From: a virus
Strand: one strand, 5' to 3'
Length of the DNA stretch: 48,298 bases
IMG/VR virus record: IMGVR_UViG_3300048839_000437
Coordinates: 1-48,298 of that record
The notes beneath the pieces were generated by a model, which worked only from the letters and a program-made list of their open reading frames with translations, did no database searches and was not told the DNA's origin. Position numbers and translations under genes: made by a program. How positions within the stretch are numbered: position 1 is the first letter of the stretch; each line of letters begins with the position of its first letter. Positions 19,948 to 28,770 of this stretch are shown here, one piece after another.

Positions 19948-22734
19948 TTAAAAGCAGAGCCGCCCGCCGATATTCGAATACGCAAGCGTCGCCCCGTAAC
20001 TCGAATTCCAACAGAACACCCCCGCAACCGTCCCATAAAGCGCATCACCACCCCGAAGGGCCACCCGCCAGCCGATATCTGGATCATTATCAAAATAGGT
20101 GTAATAATAGTCAGCCAGATATATGGCAGGCCCTCCACCCACACCAGCAGGATAAAACCCGACCCCGGTCTTAACCAGAGTCTTAAAATATCCGTCCGTT
20201 TCTGCCAGTGTTCCGATCAGCGTATACCCGCTGTCGGTATCATCTGCAAAACTCCCTCGATTATTACACAGATAAAGTCTGGATCGGTTCGCAGAGGAGT
20301 TGTGGATATTAATTCCGTCCACAAATTTCCAGATATGGCCATACCAGTTTTCGATGCCTCGATAGGACATGTACAACGCGATTCGGACGCACGTCCAGAC
20401 AACGGTTCCATCTGTAACCGTAGCTCCTATCGTGGTCGGCCACGTGGGCTGACTGCCATCGGTTGTGCCTGGCGTTGTGCATTGATAGGTATACCCGTTA
20501 GCTACAGTTGGCGTGACCATTTGCCCGAGAGTTTTTCCAGTAGTGGCTGCCCAGGCCGGTACACTGGCGCTGCTGCTGTTTGTCGCGTTTCCAACGGAGT
20601 TGCTGTTTCCTGTCAGCGCCTGCGGACCACCAGGCCAAACAGAATATTGTGTTATCCCCTGGCCTATAAACGCCTGCGTATCAAAGTCGGCATACTCGAC
20701 TGCATACAGCAGTTGAACAGCACCAACTAAATATGCATCCTCCAACCCACCAGAATTGGAAGAAGCGTATCCTCGAAAAGTGCTTCTTATTTGGCTTACT
20801 GTCGGAAGAACACCAGAAATGCTCCTCAGTTTATTTGAACCGTCCTTATATCCTTCATAAGCTGAATACAGCCTATAATCATGGCTTTCCTCATTGAGTT
20901 CAAACGCCGGGTGAACAGAGTATCCGTCATGTTGTGTCAGGCTGATTTGCCAAGAATGAAGCGTACCGACACAGCTATATTTGTAGTAAAACCGAGGTAC
21001 ATAAACCATCACATCGCCATCTGTTCCGTCCAGAACAGCCGCAGTTCCATCAGCCTTTTTCGTTGAGTCGTTTGGATCAAGGAAATAAGCGATGGTTTTT
21101 GGACCAGAGGCAACGCATCTTCGCATCAGTTTTTGGATTGGTAGATAGTTATCTCCAGGTGAAACGCCTAATGGGAAATTAGTCAAATCATCCGTTCTGA
21201 CATAAACGTCAGTTGACTCATTCCAGGTAAGGCCAAGTATCGACTGAGCGTTGTTATATCCATAATCGGTACTAATAATGCGATTTAAGTGGCTGTATTC
21301 GCTGCTTGTTCCAATATATCTTACTGACACACCAGCAAAACTATTTAGTGCGGAAGTGCTAAAAAGGCCTGCTCTTGTTCCAGACAAGTGATTGCTCTCG
21401 TTAGCAGAAAGCGTTGTGGTAGGTCCAGTTCCAATGATCGCGTTGTTATAATAAACCCAAATATTCCTTCCATGCCGCCTCACTCTCAGCGGCGCATCGG
21501 CGGAATAGGCTTTTGCAACGGTTGCTTTGGTGGTGTAGATTCCGTTCTCACAGATTTCGAGGACTACCGATCCAGCTCCATTGTGGTATGCTCGTCCAAA
21601 ATAAGTACCCGTAGCGTCAAGACCGAAAATGATACCAACTTGCAACCCCGTATCCATAGACGGATAGCAAGTGATATCAATGTCTTTGCTTGAAAGGTCA
21701 ACATAGTTGTACGACGTTGCATGAGTCATCAGTTTGACTTTGTTGTCAGCTGATAACGTTTTTGCGGTAGTACATCGAAAAGTATTGCCTACGGCGCATC
21801 CTGTGTAAAAGAAGTTGGCTTGTGTTGCAGTGATCTGATACCAGTTCCCAACTATGATATCGCCGGAATTCAACTCATCGCCGAAAGTCGGAGTGATAGC
21901 CAACCTCCCACTTCCATCTACCGCCCCACTTGCACCACTCCATGCTACCCCACTTCCGCCCATACCTGGGCCGGTTGTTTCCGCATGACCTAGGCCGTCA
22001 GAAAGCCTTCCGTCGTTGGTCCCTGCATCCCCGGTGAAGGAATCAGACAGTACCGGAGCCGGGAGATAACGGTAGTTGCACTGTCTGATAAAATCGACTG
22101 TTGCAGCCGCGGAATAGTTGGACACGCCAAGATACCCTGAGTCGGTGTTTGTCGTTGTCTCGCCAAGAAAGATATAATCGCCCTCGGATTCTTTGAGGAA
22201 AAACAACGCTCCGGCGGCCCTGAGGACGATAACGAACACGTAATCACGCCCATCAGTGGGGATGAAGCAGATAGGATGTGCTGTTGTGCCGTCATAATAG
22301 AGTATCGTGTCGGCTGTGATTCGGACCCGGTGAACCGTCAGCTCCCCGGTCTTGTCAGCGTCAAGGCCAAGCTCCACTTTCGAGGTGACATCGGTTACAT
22401 TGATCTTGAAAGCGATCACTTGCCCGGCAGCCCGTGTGATTGCCTTGTCCAGCCAAAAACCAGGATCACCCCATGCCGGCACAGCCTGCCCGCCAGAGCA
22501 GGTAAGCCTGTCTGACGCGATTGTGATTTTGCTTGCAGTGTCAACAACGGTCCGAGTCGTTCCCGGTGGAGTCGTCGCCGTCCCATGGACATTTCCGGCA
22601 GTCAACGCAAGTTCAAATTCATCGTTTTGCCGATACGTTGACCGGTTGAAAACCGTTCGAAACGGACTTGCCGGCTGAGTGTTGCAAAATTTTTTTATTT
22701 TCGGCGTGCGGTTGATAAAAACTGAGGATGCCAT
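19948..22734 (-). CDS. Tail fibre / receptor-binding protein with lectin-like tip
   Basis: A 928-residue structural protein. The N-terminal part (MASSVFINRTPKIKKF...) and the long β-rich middle contain jelly-roll-like segments (e.g. FGLDATGTYFGRAYHNGAGSV). The last about 270 residues (YVPRFYYKYS..., HWR-type WYGHIWKFVDGINI, DPDIGWRVALRGGDALYGTVAGVFCW...NIGGRLCF) look like the C-type-lectin/FGE-type domain found at phage fibre tips. It is the best candidate for host recognition. ATG 22732-22734 follows GGAGTC. Confidence 0.75.
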   Translation of the reverse strand: MASSVFINRTPKIKKFCNTQPASPFRTVFNRSTYRQNDEFELALTAGNVHGTATTPPGTTRTVVDTASKITIASDRLTCSGGQAVPAWGDPGFWLDKAITRAAGQVIAFKINVTDVTSKVELGLDADKTGELTVHRVRITADTILYYDGTTAHPICFIPTDGRDYVFVIVLRAAGALFFLKESEGDYIFLGETTTNTDSGYLGVSNYSAAATVDFIRQCNYRYLPAPVLSDSFTGDAGTNDGRLSDGLGHAETTGPGMGGSGVAWSGASGAVDGSGRLAITPTFGDELNSGDIIVGNWYQITATQANFFYTGCAVGNTFRCTTAKTLSADNKVKLMTHATSYNYVDLSSKDIDITCYPSMDTGLQVGIIFGLDATGTYFGRAYHNGAGSVVLEICENGIYTTKATVAKAYSADAPLRVRRHGRNIWVYYNNAIIGTGPTTTLSANESNHLSGTRAGLFSTSALNSFAGVSVRYIGTSSEYSHLNRIISTDYGYNNAQSILGLTWNESTDVYVRTDDLTNFPLGVSPGDNYLPIQKLMRRCVASGPKTIAYFLDPNDSTKKADGTAAVLDGTDGDVMVYVPRFYYKYSCVGTLHSWQISLTQHDGYSVHPAFELNEESHDYRLYSAYEGYKDGSNKLRSISGVLPTVSQIRSTFRGYASSNSGGLEDAYLVGAVQLLYAVEYADFDTQAFIGQGITQYSVWPGGPQALTGNSNSVGNATNSSSASVPAWAATTGKTLGQMVTPTVANGYTYQCTTPGTTDGSQPTWPTTIGATVTDGTVVWTCVRIALYMSYRGIENWYGHIWKFVDGINIHNSSANRSRLYLCNNRGSFADDTDSGYTLIGTLAETDGYFKTLVKTGVGFYPAGVGGGPAIYLADYYYTYFDNDPDIGWRVALRGGDALYGTVAGVFCWNSSYGATLAYSNIGGRLCF

Positions 22735-22736
22735 GG

Positions 22737-23033
22737 TTATGACTCCAATCTCAGTACCACCGTATCGGTACCGTACCCGCCCGTTTTGACACCGGCCCGG
22801 TACACCCATCCGGCGTTAGCAACCGTGCCGACATGGACGGTATTATCAGTTGCCGGAACGTTGAAGGTCTCGATGTCATAGACGGTTGACCCGCCATCAG
22901 GCGACCCCTGAAATGTCACAGTGGAATCAGACAGCCCGGAAATTAGCAGGTGAAACACGTTCCGCAATTTCGTCCATGCGGTAAACGTGTTTTCAGCGGT
23001 GATTTCAGCGGTTACGCTTTGAGATATTCCCAT
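22737..23033 (-). CDS. Small virion-associated protein
   Basis: A 98-residue β-rich protein (MGISQSVTAEITAENTFTAWTKLRNVFHLLISGLSDSTVTFQGSPDGGSTVYDIETF...). This pattern is common for small phage structural or decoration proteins; here it lies beside the fibre gene. AAGGAGAAATAATC precedes ATG 23031-23033. Confidence 0.7.
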   Translation of the reverse strand: MGISQSVTAEITAENTFTAWTKLRNVFHLLISGLSDSTVTFQGSPDGGSTVYDIETFNVPATDNTVHVGTVANAGWVYRAGVKTGGYGTDTVVLRLES

Positions 23034-23045
23034 GATTATTTCTCC

Positions 23046-23279
23046 TTATATTCCAGCAATAAGTTTCCACCGGACCCAATACCAGGCCCGACAGCCGGTA
23101 AACATGATACGCGCAATGATCCGATGCCCTTTTCTGCAAACACAGGCATATAGCCTGCAATCCGCTTTCAGTCGATCTTCCGCCGACCTTTGAAGCCATG
23201 CGTCGGTGGACTCGATATCATGCCAAACACAGCATTCCAGCCAATTGCCGTTTGGAAAGAAAGTACAACGGTTATCCAT
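23046..23279 (-). CDS. Small protein, unknown function
   Basis: A 77-residue Cys/Trp-rich protein (MDNRCTFFPNGNWLECCVWHDIESTDAWLQ...). The C-terminal third is hydrophobic (IARIMFTGCRAWYWVRWKLIAGI) and could be a membrane helix. ATG 23277-23279 overlaps the upstream stop by 8 bases. Family not recognised. Confidence 0.6.
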   Translation of the reverse strand: MDNRCTFFPNGNWLECCVWHDIESTDAWLQRSAEDRLKADCRLYACVCRKGHRIIARIMFTGCRAWYWVRWKLIAGI

Positions 23280-23760
23280 TGGCAGCAGCTTCAGTATTGA
23301 CGTAAATCGCATCTTTCATCGTCCAAGTTTCCGCTAAGTACGATTGCCCCCATGCGAAAACCTCACCAAGCATCTGCATTGCATCTTGGAGGGAAACCAT
23401 ATGAACGATATCATCATAATCGCGGATATAAACTTGTGGAGGCTGAAAAGCCAATAATCCGGTCATCAATTGAGTCCACCGGATCAAATCATATTCCCGT
23501 ACTTGCAACTTGATTCCGTTTAAACAAGTGTATCCAGCCTCCGCAACCGCTTCGCGCTCTTTTTCCAGGTCGGCCAACGGCTGACGTACCAAATATTCCT
23601 TAATTTCTTGTTTTGTCATTGGTTCCGATCTGATATCCTCTGGAAAATTTTCTCCATACCAGATAATCCATCCGTCAGTGGTTGTGTTTCCAGTTGATCC
23701 TTCTGGAGCCTGTTGGCCTGGAGATAATTCAAACCTTCGGTATTCCATATCATTCTCCAA
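23272..23760 (-). CDS. DUF4376-type tail-fibre-associated protein
   Basis: A 162-residue protein. A Pro/Gly-rich N-terminus (FELSPGQQAPEGSTGNTTTDGWIIWYGENFP) is followed by a helical domain with CLNGIKLQVREYDLIRWTQLM ... VHMVSLQDAMQMLGEVFAWGQSY, which fits DUF4376, often found on fibre-assembly or fibre-associated proteins. Lies between kelch and fibre genes. Confidence 0.7.
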   Translation of the reverse strand: MENDMEYRRFELSPGQQAPEGSTGNTTTDGWIIWYGENFPEDIRSEPMTKQEIKEYLVRQPLADLEKEREAVAEAGYTCLNGIKLQVREYDLIRWTQLMTGLLAFQPPQVYIRDYDDIVHMVSLQDAMQMLGEVFAWGQSYLAETWTMKDAIYVNTEAAANG

Positions 23761-24535
23761 TCATAGATGCCGTATCAAATAGCGTCATGCCCTTATTTTT
23801 TGCAAAAAGTAACGCCCTGTTTTGGTACTTGTATCCCATTTCAATAAGCCATTTATGGGTAAGCTCATGCTCCGGGATAATTCCTTTTTGGAGCAATTGC
23901 CCTTCCTGTGTTAAAAATGCGCTGACTTCGTATTGAGCGGCAGTACCGGAAATCCCAATCTGAAAAAAGTAAATGTGATTCCCCTCATCTATCACGCCAC
24001 CGTGTGACCGAGCCGCACACAATCCTTGTTCAAACGCCTTCATGACGTGATACCTGGCCTCGTCCGCTTCAAAATCCTCCTCAGTAAAAGTTTCCTTGCC
24101 ATATTTTTTTAAAATGTTTTGGTACTGAGTAAGATAGGCGGAGACCTTGCGAATAGCCGCCTCGATATAATTTTGTGAGGATAAAAGCTGATGCTGTTTT
24201 TGCTCTATTTCAATTTGGAATAGCTCCCGATCTAGGTCATCTTCCGTCATTTCGTACTTACATTTCAGTTTTGCTATTTTAACCTTTGTTTTTCTGGTTT
24301 TGAAATACGCCTCATCCAGAGCCATTTTTGTTTTATTGATTTCCGCACAAATCTGACGTAGGGATCGAAGTTCCGTCAGTGGATGGATAGACATCATGTT
24401 ATCCATAAACTGACTTTGAGACTTATAAAAAACCCTTGAGGCTTTTTCGACAAGCGGATATTCTTTTTGGATTTTTTCAAGCATTCCATGATATTGCTTG
24501 GAAATATCTGTTTTCTGTAAAATTAACTCATTCAT
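23750..24535 (-). CDS. Coiled-coil protein of the tail-fibre region
   Basis: A 261-residue protein; residues 1-150 are long helices and the C-terminal third is α/β with EHELTHKWLIEMGY (HELTH resembles a metalloprotease HExxH but is HELTH, not HExxH). Overlaps the kelch gene as ATGA. Function unknown; possibly a fibre chaperone or hub component. Confidence 0.6.
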   Translation of the reverse strand: MNELILQKTDISKQYHGMLEKIQKEYPLVEKASRVFYKSQSQFMDNMMSIHPLTELRSLRQICAEINKTKMALDEAYFKTRKTKVKIAKLKCKYEMTEDDLDRELFQIEIEQKQHQLLSSQNYIEAAIRKVSAYLTQYQNILKKYGKETFTEEDFEADEARYHVMKAFEQGLCAARSHGGVIDEGNHIYFFQIGISGTAAQYEVSAFLTQEGQLLQKGIIPEHELTHKWLIEMGYKYQNRALLFAKNKGMTLFDTASMIGE

Positions 24536-25503
24536 GCAAGACCCCCATGCCCGTTAGAACAACCGCCCAGGCTTGCCCTTGAAACAGTCAAATCCCCGAA
24601 GTCTGTTGCGTTTCCGGTTGTTGCAATTACCACAAACTCAATGATATTGACTTCACTTGACATGGTGTTATCATATCCTCCACCAAATGCCCCGCGAATA
24701 TTATTCGAAACCCCACCCGGTGTTTCGTCTCTCTGTGCGGTCAGGTCTCCGAAGTCGGTTGCATTTCCGGTGGTTGCGATGGTAATATAGTCAATAACAT
24801 TGCTATAGCTTGGCTCGGCTTCCCCACCAGCGAATATACCGCGAGTTGAACTTGAGCAGGACGCAAGCTCCATCCTTGCCGTTGTCAAATCCCCGAAGTC
24901 TGTTGCGTTTCCGGTTGTTGCGATGGTTAAATATTCAATGATGTTGTACCACCCATATCCACTTCTCCACCCACCGCCGAACACCCCCCTGGTAGGAGAA
25001 GCACATCCACCCATATAGTATCGCCATACTGTTATTTCGCCGAATGAAGTACTGTTGCCAGTTGTTGCGATTGTGATATATTCGTACCCATCAGAAAAAT
25101 CGTATGACGAAAAAATTCCCCTGGTATCGTTTGAACAAGCCGACATTCCAGAAGCAGAATAGTCTAAATCCCCGAAGTCTGTTGCGTTTCCGGTTGTTGC
25201 AATTGTAATGTAATCAATTACATCTGAATCGCTTCCGTCATATCCACCGCCGAATATGCCCCTTGTGGCGGATGCCAATCCAGCCAGTTCGTACCGTGAA
25301 ACGGTCAAATCCCCGAAGTCAGTCGCATTGCCAGTGGTTGATATGGATATGTAATCAATTACATTAAAACCTCCACTATCGTATCCGCCACCGAAAATGC
25401 CTCTGTCCCCGCGCCACGAAAAAGCAACGCCCAATATTTTTGCAGGATTTTCAATCCCAATAGCCTTAGCAATGGCCTCAACGCTGATGAATTTCTGAGT
25501 CAT
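24532..25503 (-). CDS. Kelch-like six-repeat tail protein
   Basis: A 323-residue protein made of six copies of a roughly 47-residue unit RGIFGGGYD...DVIDYITIATTGNATDFGDL..., after a 30-residue N-terminal anchor. It resembles kelch/galactose-oxidase β-propellers; six units could close a six-bladed propeller. Such proteins occur in tail tips/fibres and may bind sugars. The DNA of the TTGNATDFGDL block is nearly the same in each repeat, so unit gain or loss by recombination is likely. Confidence 0.8.
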   Translation of the reverse strand: MTQKFISVEAIAKAIGIENPAKILGVAFSWRGDRGIFGGGYDSGGFNVIDYISISTTGNATDFGDLTVSRYELAGLASATRGIFGGGYDGSDSDVIDYITIATTGNATDFGDLDYSASGMSACSNDTRGIFSSYDFSDGYEYITIATTGNSTSFGEITVWRYYMGGCASPTRGVFGGGWRSGYGWYNIIEYLTIATTGNATDFGDLTTARMELASCSSSTRGIFAGGEAEPSYSNVIDYITIATTGNATDFGDLTAQRDETPGGVSNNIRGAFGGGYDNTMSSEVNIIEFVVIATTGNATDFGDLTVSRASLGGCSNGHGGLA

Positions 25504-26711
25504 CAGGCCACCTCAACATACGCCGTATCCGGGTCAAACCAGATAACGTCTGCTGTGTAGGCATACCCAACAATTCTTACAACATCCCCTGACCCGGAAG
25601 GCTTTGTCGCTGTCGGATTTCCTGGAGTCGTATGCACGAAAAGCTCTGCGCCGACTGTCCAGTTCCATGTATCATCACGAATAAAGCCTTTGCGAAGAAA
25701 AACGCCAGTTGCGTTTTGTGAAATTGACGCTGTTGCCATGACAATTAATCCTTTTGCCGTTGCTTCAGCATCCGCATCAGCTTTCCAGAATTTACCATCG
25801 GACTTGAGATAACACACATCACCTATAACAACATTTTCTCCTGCTGTTGCTGGAAAAACATCACCGCTCCAGGCGTGATCGTTTGTTGGTGTTGGATCAT
25901 AAACAAAAGATTTTTGGTTTAAATCCAGATCCCCACCCAATTGCGGGGTAGTATCCTCTACTACATTTGAGATTGCACCTCCGGTCCCAATCTCTGTTTT
26001 AAGCTCCCCAATGGTTATTTTTTTCAGTACGTTGGATGCCTCAGAGTCAATAAGGGCTACCTCGTCATTATTGTGCGCGTCCGACTTACCGGATACTCCA
26101 TGAATAGTACTCGCTATATTCCCGGCATCAGTTACGTCCGCGCCATCTTCCACGTTCAAAATCGTCCGGACCTCCGTTGCAGATAGTGCGGCAATATTTC
26201 CTCCAGTCTTACGCCCAACGATCGTTTGTTCTGCCAACGTTACCGCCGCAGGTGTATTATCTGTTGTGGCGGCAAGTACCGTTTGCGCGTCGAACAGTGC
26301 TTTAGGCACCATCAAACCAAGCGCAACGTCCACACCCTTTAGGTGACTCGAAAGATGATCCACGGAAGTTGTTTGCGCAACGGTCTCCGGTGTAGAATTG
26401 GAGGGATTCCAATCAATGTCTACCTTATCGCCGTCAACCTCATCGGAACCGTCTTTGATGTGATTGGAGGCATGGTCCGGCATTGTGACCGCCACCAACA
26501 GCCAGCGCTTGTCTCCGGCGTTCGTGTCTGGGGAAATCACATCCGGGGAGCTTTCGGCGGCTCCTGATGAGGGGTCCAGCTTATGGAAATAGACTGTCCC
26601 GGAAGCCTCAGTTATCGCGAAGTCGCCGGATGCCAGGCCTGTTCCGTCGAGAGCATCCAAGGCCCCGGACGCCCCGCCGGTCAGGTTCGTGCATCTATAA
26701 GTGTTTGCCAT
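25503..26711 (-). CDS. Tail fibre-like structural protein
   Basis: A 402-residue protein with fibre features: repeated short β segments, SDAHNNDEVALIDSEASNVLKKITIGELKTEIGTGG (a common phage fibre trimer-type motif), and a C-terminal domain (NVVIGDVCYLKSDGKFWKADADAEATAKGLIVMATASI) known from phage fibre/capsid-fibre proteins. Starts overlap neighbours as TAATG/TGATG. Probably part of the tail tip. Confidence 0.7.
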   Translation of the reverse strand: MANTYRCTNLTGGASGALDALDGTGLASGDFAITEASGTVYFHKLDPSSGAAESSPDVISPDTNAGDKRWLLVAVTMPDHASNHIKDGSDEVDGDKVDIDWNPSNSTPETVAQTTSVDHLSSHLKGVDVALGLMVPKALFDAQTVLAATTDNTPAAVTLAEQTIVGRKTGGNIAALSATEVRTILNVEDGADVTDAGNIASTIHGVSGKSDAHNNDEVALIDSEASNVLKKITIGELKTEIGTGGAISNVVEDTTPQLGGDLDLNQKSFVYDPTPTNDHAWSGDVFPATAGENVVIGDVCYLKSDGKFWKADADAEATAKGLIVMATASISQNATGVFLRKGFIRDDTWNWTVGAELFVHTTPGNPTATKPSGSGDVVRIVGYAYTADVIWFDPDTAYVEVA

Positions 26712-27421
26712 TAAACGGCCTCCTGTACTTCTATATCAACGCCGATATTCTGCGCCTGAATGTATTGACCCTCGGGCGGATCGAGTATATGAAAAAACCC
26801 CCCCCATCTATCATCATCGCCAGCTTTTTCACTTAAAAGCATCGCAAGCGGCAGACTCCCGTTCGTGTTAAAAAGTGAGTCAAGCGAATTGAATTGCGTT
26901 CGGCTCATGATGAAATCAAGCGCGTATGCTCGCGGAGTGTTCCGCTTGTAAACGTACAGGCCACCATTACTCAGTTCTTCCTTGACGGAGTAATCGACCC
27001 GGTTTTGCTTTAATCCGTAACGAGGATCTGGAAAATCAATCAAAGTGCCACACCGCGCCACACCGACATAAACATCATCGGCGGCAGTCAGCTCGATGAT
27101 GATGTGCAGTATTTCAGTATATTCAGAAGCGAACTCAACGAAAAACCGGCACAGTGTCCCGGACAGCGCAAATGTCTCATACGTCGTATCCTCGGCCTCG
27201 TTCTTTACATCGACGGTCCCGGACGTTGCGTTAGTATTGAAAAGCCCCAGGCCATTGACCGCGCCCGTTGTTGTCACGATTGTGACCGTTTCGGTTGTCT
27301 GCCCAGACCCGGCAAGCCAGTATTTCTGAGGATGGTTGTCAAGCATGTTGCTTGCCGGATAATCGGAATCAGCAGAACCGGCGCTAATCGTGTTGATACA
27401 GTCAGGATAAAGAATTTTCAT
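26711..27421 (-). CDS. Tail tip-associated structural protein
   Basis: A 236-residue β-rich protein without signal peptide or catalytic motif (MKILYPDCINTISAGSADSDYPASNMLDNHPQKYW: a discoidin-like carbohydrate-binding start, then an immunoglobulin-like/jelly-roll part). Lies between hub and fibre genes, where distal tail components reside. Confidence 0.6.
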   Translation of the reverse strand: MKILYPDCINTISAGSADSDYPASNMLDNHPQKYWLAGSGQTTETVTIVTTTGAVNGLGLFNTNATSGTVDVKNEAEDTTYETFALSGTLCRFFVEFASEYTEILHIIIELTAADDVYVGVARCGTLIDFPDPRYGLKQNRVDYSVKEELSNGGLYVYKRNTPRAYALDFIMSRTQFNSLDSLFNTNGSLPLAMLLSEKAGDDDRWGGFFHILDPPEGQYIQAQNIGVDIEVQEAV

Positions 27422-28770
27422 GCAATAGACCCCTCGCCGGATAGCCTGATTATTCGCCTATCGAAATCATACTCAATGTCACGGGCATGGATCGTAATAT
27501 TGATCGCCTGCCCCATGGATTCATCTAGCGCCACCACTTTTTGACCGGGAACAGGGAAAGTGCTTTCAAGCGGGATAGAAGTTTCCCACCGGACCGAGGC
27601 CATGTACCCATAAATAGCAGCAAGCGCCGTTTGGATGCTCGCCCGGACAGACTGAAAGCATTCGGTGGTTTCCTCGTTGCCATACGGGTGCGTCCCGGTT
27701 GCGGACTCCTCGTTACTTGTTTCCTTGATGTATTTTCCGATGGTCTCCTCAACCGCATTGCGCTCAAGCCATGTCGTCTTGAGTACTGAAACCGGCCTTG
27801 CAAACGTGATTTTCGACGGGAAAAAGTCATTTTCGGTTAATTCAATGTCGGTTCCGTTATCCTCGGCCATACTCACAAGATACAGGTCGTCGCCGTTGAC
27901 ATAGAACAGATGGCAAGCGTAAGCGCACAGTTCATCCAGGAAAGACACCAAAGTTTTCTGGCTTGTCGCCCAATAGGAAACAGTAAAGGCGGCAGCTAGC
28001 GTCGATGTAAGGCTCAAATTTAAATAACTTGCCCCACAAGCCCATGTAAAGATTTCAACGAGCGTTGTTGCCGATCCGGTCCCGGAAATCGTTACCTCGC
28101 CGACCGGGGCAACGCTTAATTCAAACGTTGTTGCAGTCACGTTTGTGACGTTCGCACACACATCAACGCCATCGTCAAACACGTGCCAGTCAGTATCAAG
28201 CGTTCCGGTGATGCCGGACAAGGCATAAACCTGGTTCCCTCCGCCGGCGTCTGGAAGTCGGACTGGATTTTGATGTTGGATTGCCCCGAAAGCCCGAGGG
28301 ATAGCGACCGTATCACCATCGTAGTTTTCCATCTCATCGAGCAAGAGCGCGTCAAAGGTCCGCTCATAAAGCTGATACGTGATGCCATCCCGACTGAGTG
28401 CTTGCCGGTGGAGCGTCCCGTTGAAAAGCTGAGTGATAACGTCGTCCTCATCGGCATACGAAATCACCACCGGACATGAATCGGGAGGCGGCCAGATGCC
28501 TGCATCTTGAAAAGTGTCAAGTGTGAAAGTAATGTCCCCGAATCCAAGTTTGCAGTACCCGCCGGAAAGATGATCCAAGCGGAATTGCGGCGGCGTCATG
28601 CTTATGATGAGTTGGTCCCAATACCGATCACCGGCGTAGGAGACATTCGATGCCTTGACGGTCACATCCGAATCGGCCCAGGTGTTGTAAGCGTCGTCCA
28701 GCCACGTGTTATAGGCGTCGTCAGTCCACCGATTTCCGGTGAATAATGTCATTTCGACAAGTACGGGCAT
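27418..28770 (-). CDS. Tail hub / distal tail protein
   Basis: A 450-residue protein following directly after the tape measure gene (TAATG overlap). It is β-rich, with segments such as LSGGYCKLGFGDITFTLDTF, SCPVVISYADEDDVITQLFNGTLHRQALSRDGITYQL and a C-terminal VPGQKVVALDESMGQAINITIHARDIEYDFDRRIIRLSGEG typical of hub (gp27/Dit-like) barrels. Probably forms the tip hub of the tail. Confidence 0.65.
   Translation of the reverse strand: MPVLVEMTLFTGNRWTDDAYNTWLDDAYNTWADSDVTVKASNVSYAGDRYWDQLIISMTPPQFRLDHLSGGYCKLGFGDITFTLDTFQDAGIWPPPDSCPVVISYADEDDVITQLFNGTLHRQALSRDGITYQLYERTFDALLLDEMENYDGDTVAIPRAFGAIQHQNPVRLPDAGGGNQVYALSGITGTLDTDWHVFDDGVDVCANVTNVTATTFELSVAPVGEVTISGTGSATTLVEIFTWACGASYLNLSLTSTLAAAFTVSYWATSQKTLVSFLDELCAYACHLFYVNGDDLYLVSMAEDNGTDIELTENDFFPSKITFARPVSVLKTTWLERNAVEETIGKYIKETSNEESATGTHPYGNEETTECFQSVRASIQTALAAIYGYMASVRWETSIPLESTFPVPGQKVVALDESMGQAINITIHARDIEYDFDRRIIRLSGEGSIA

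Noticed and set aside
19948-20100. Diversity-generating retroelement target
   Set aside because: No reverse transcriptase, no template repeat and no accessory gene seen in the window.
23750-24535. Metalloprotease (HELTH)
   Set aside because: The motif is HELTH preceded by no conserved helix and lacks the HExxH spacing, so zinc-protease activity is not supported.
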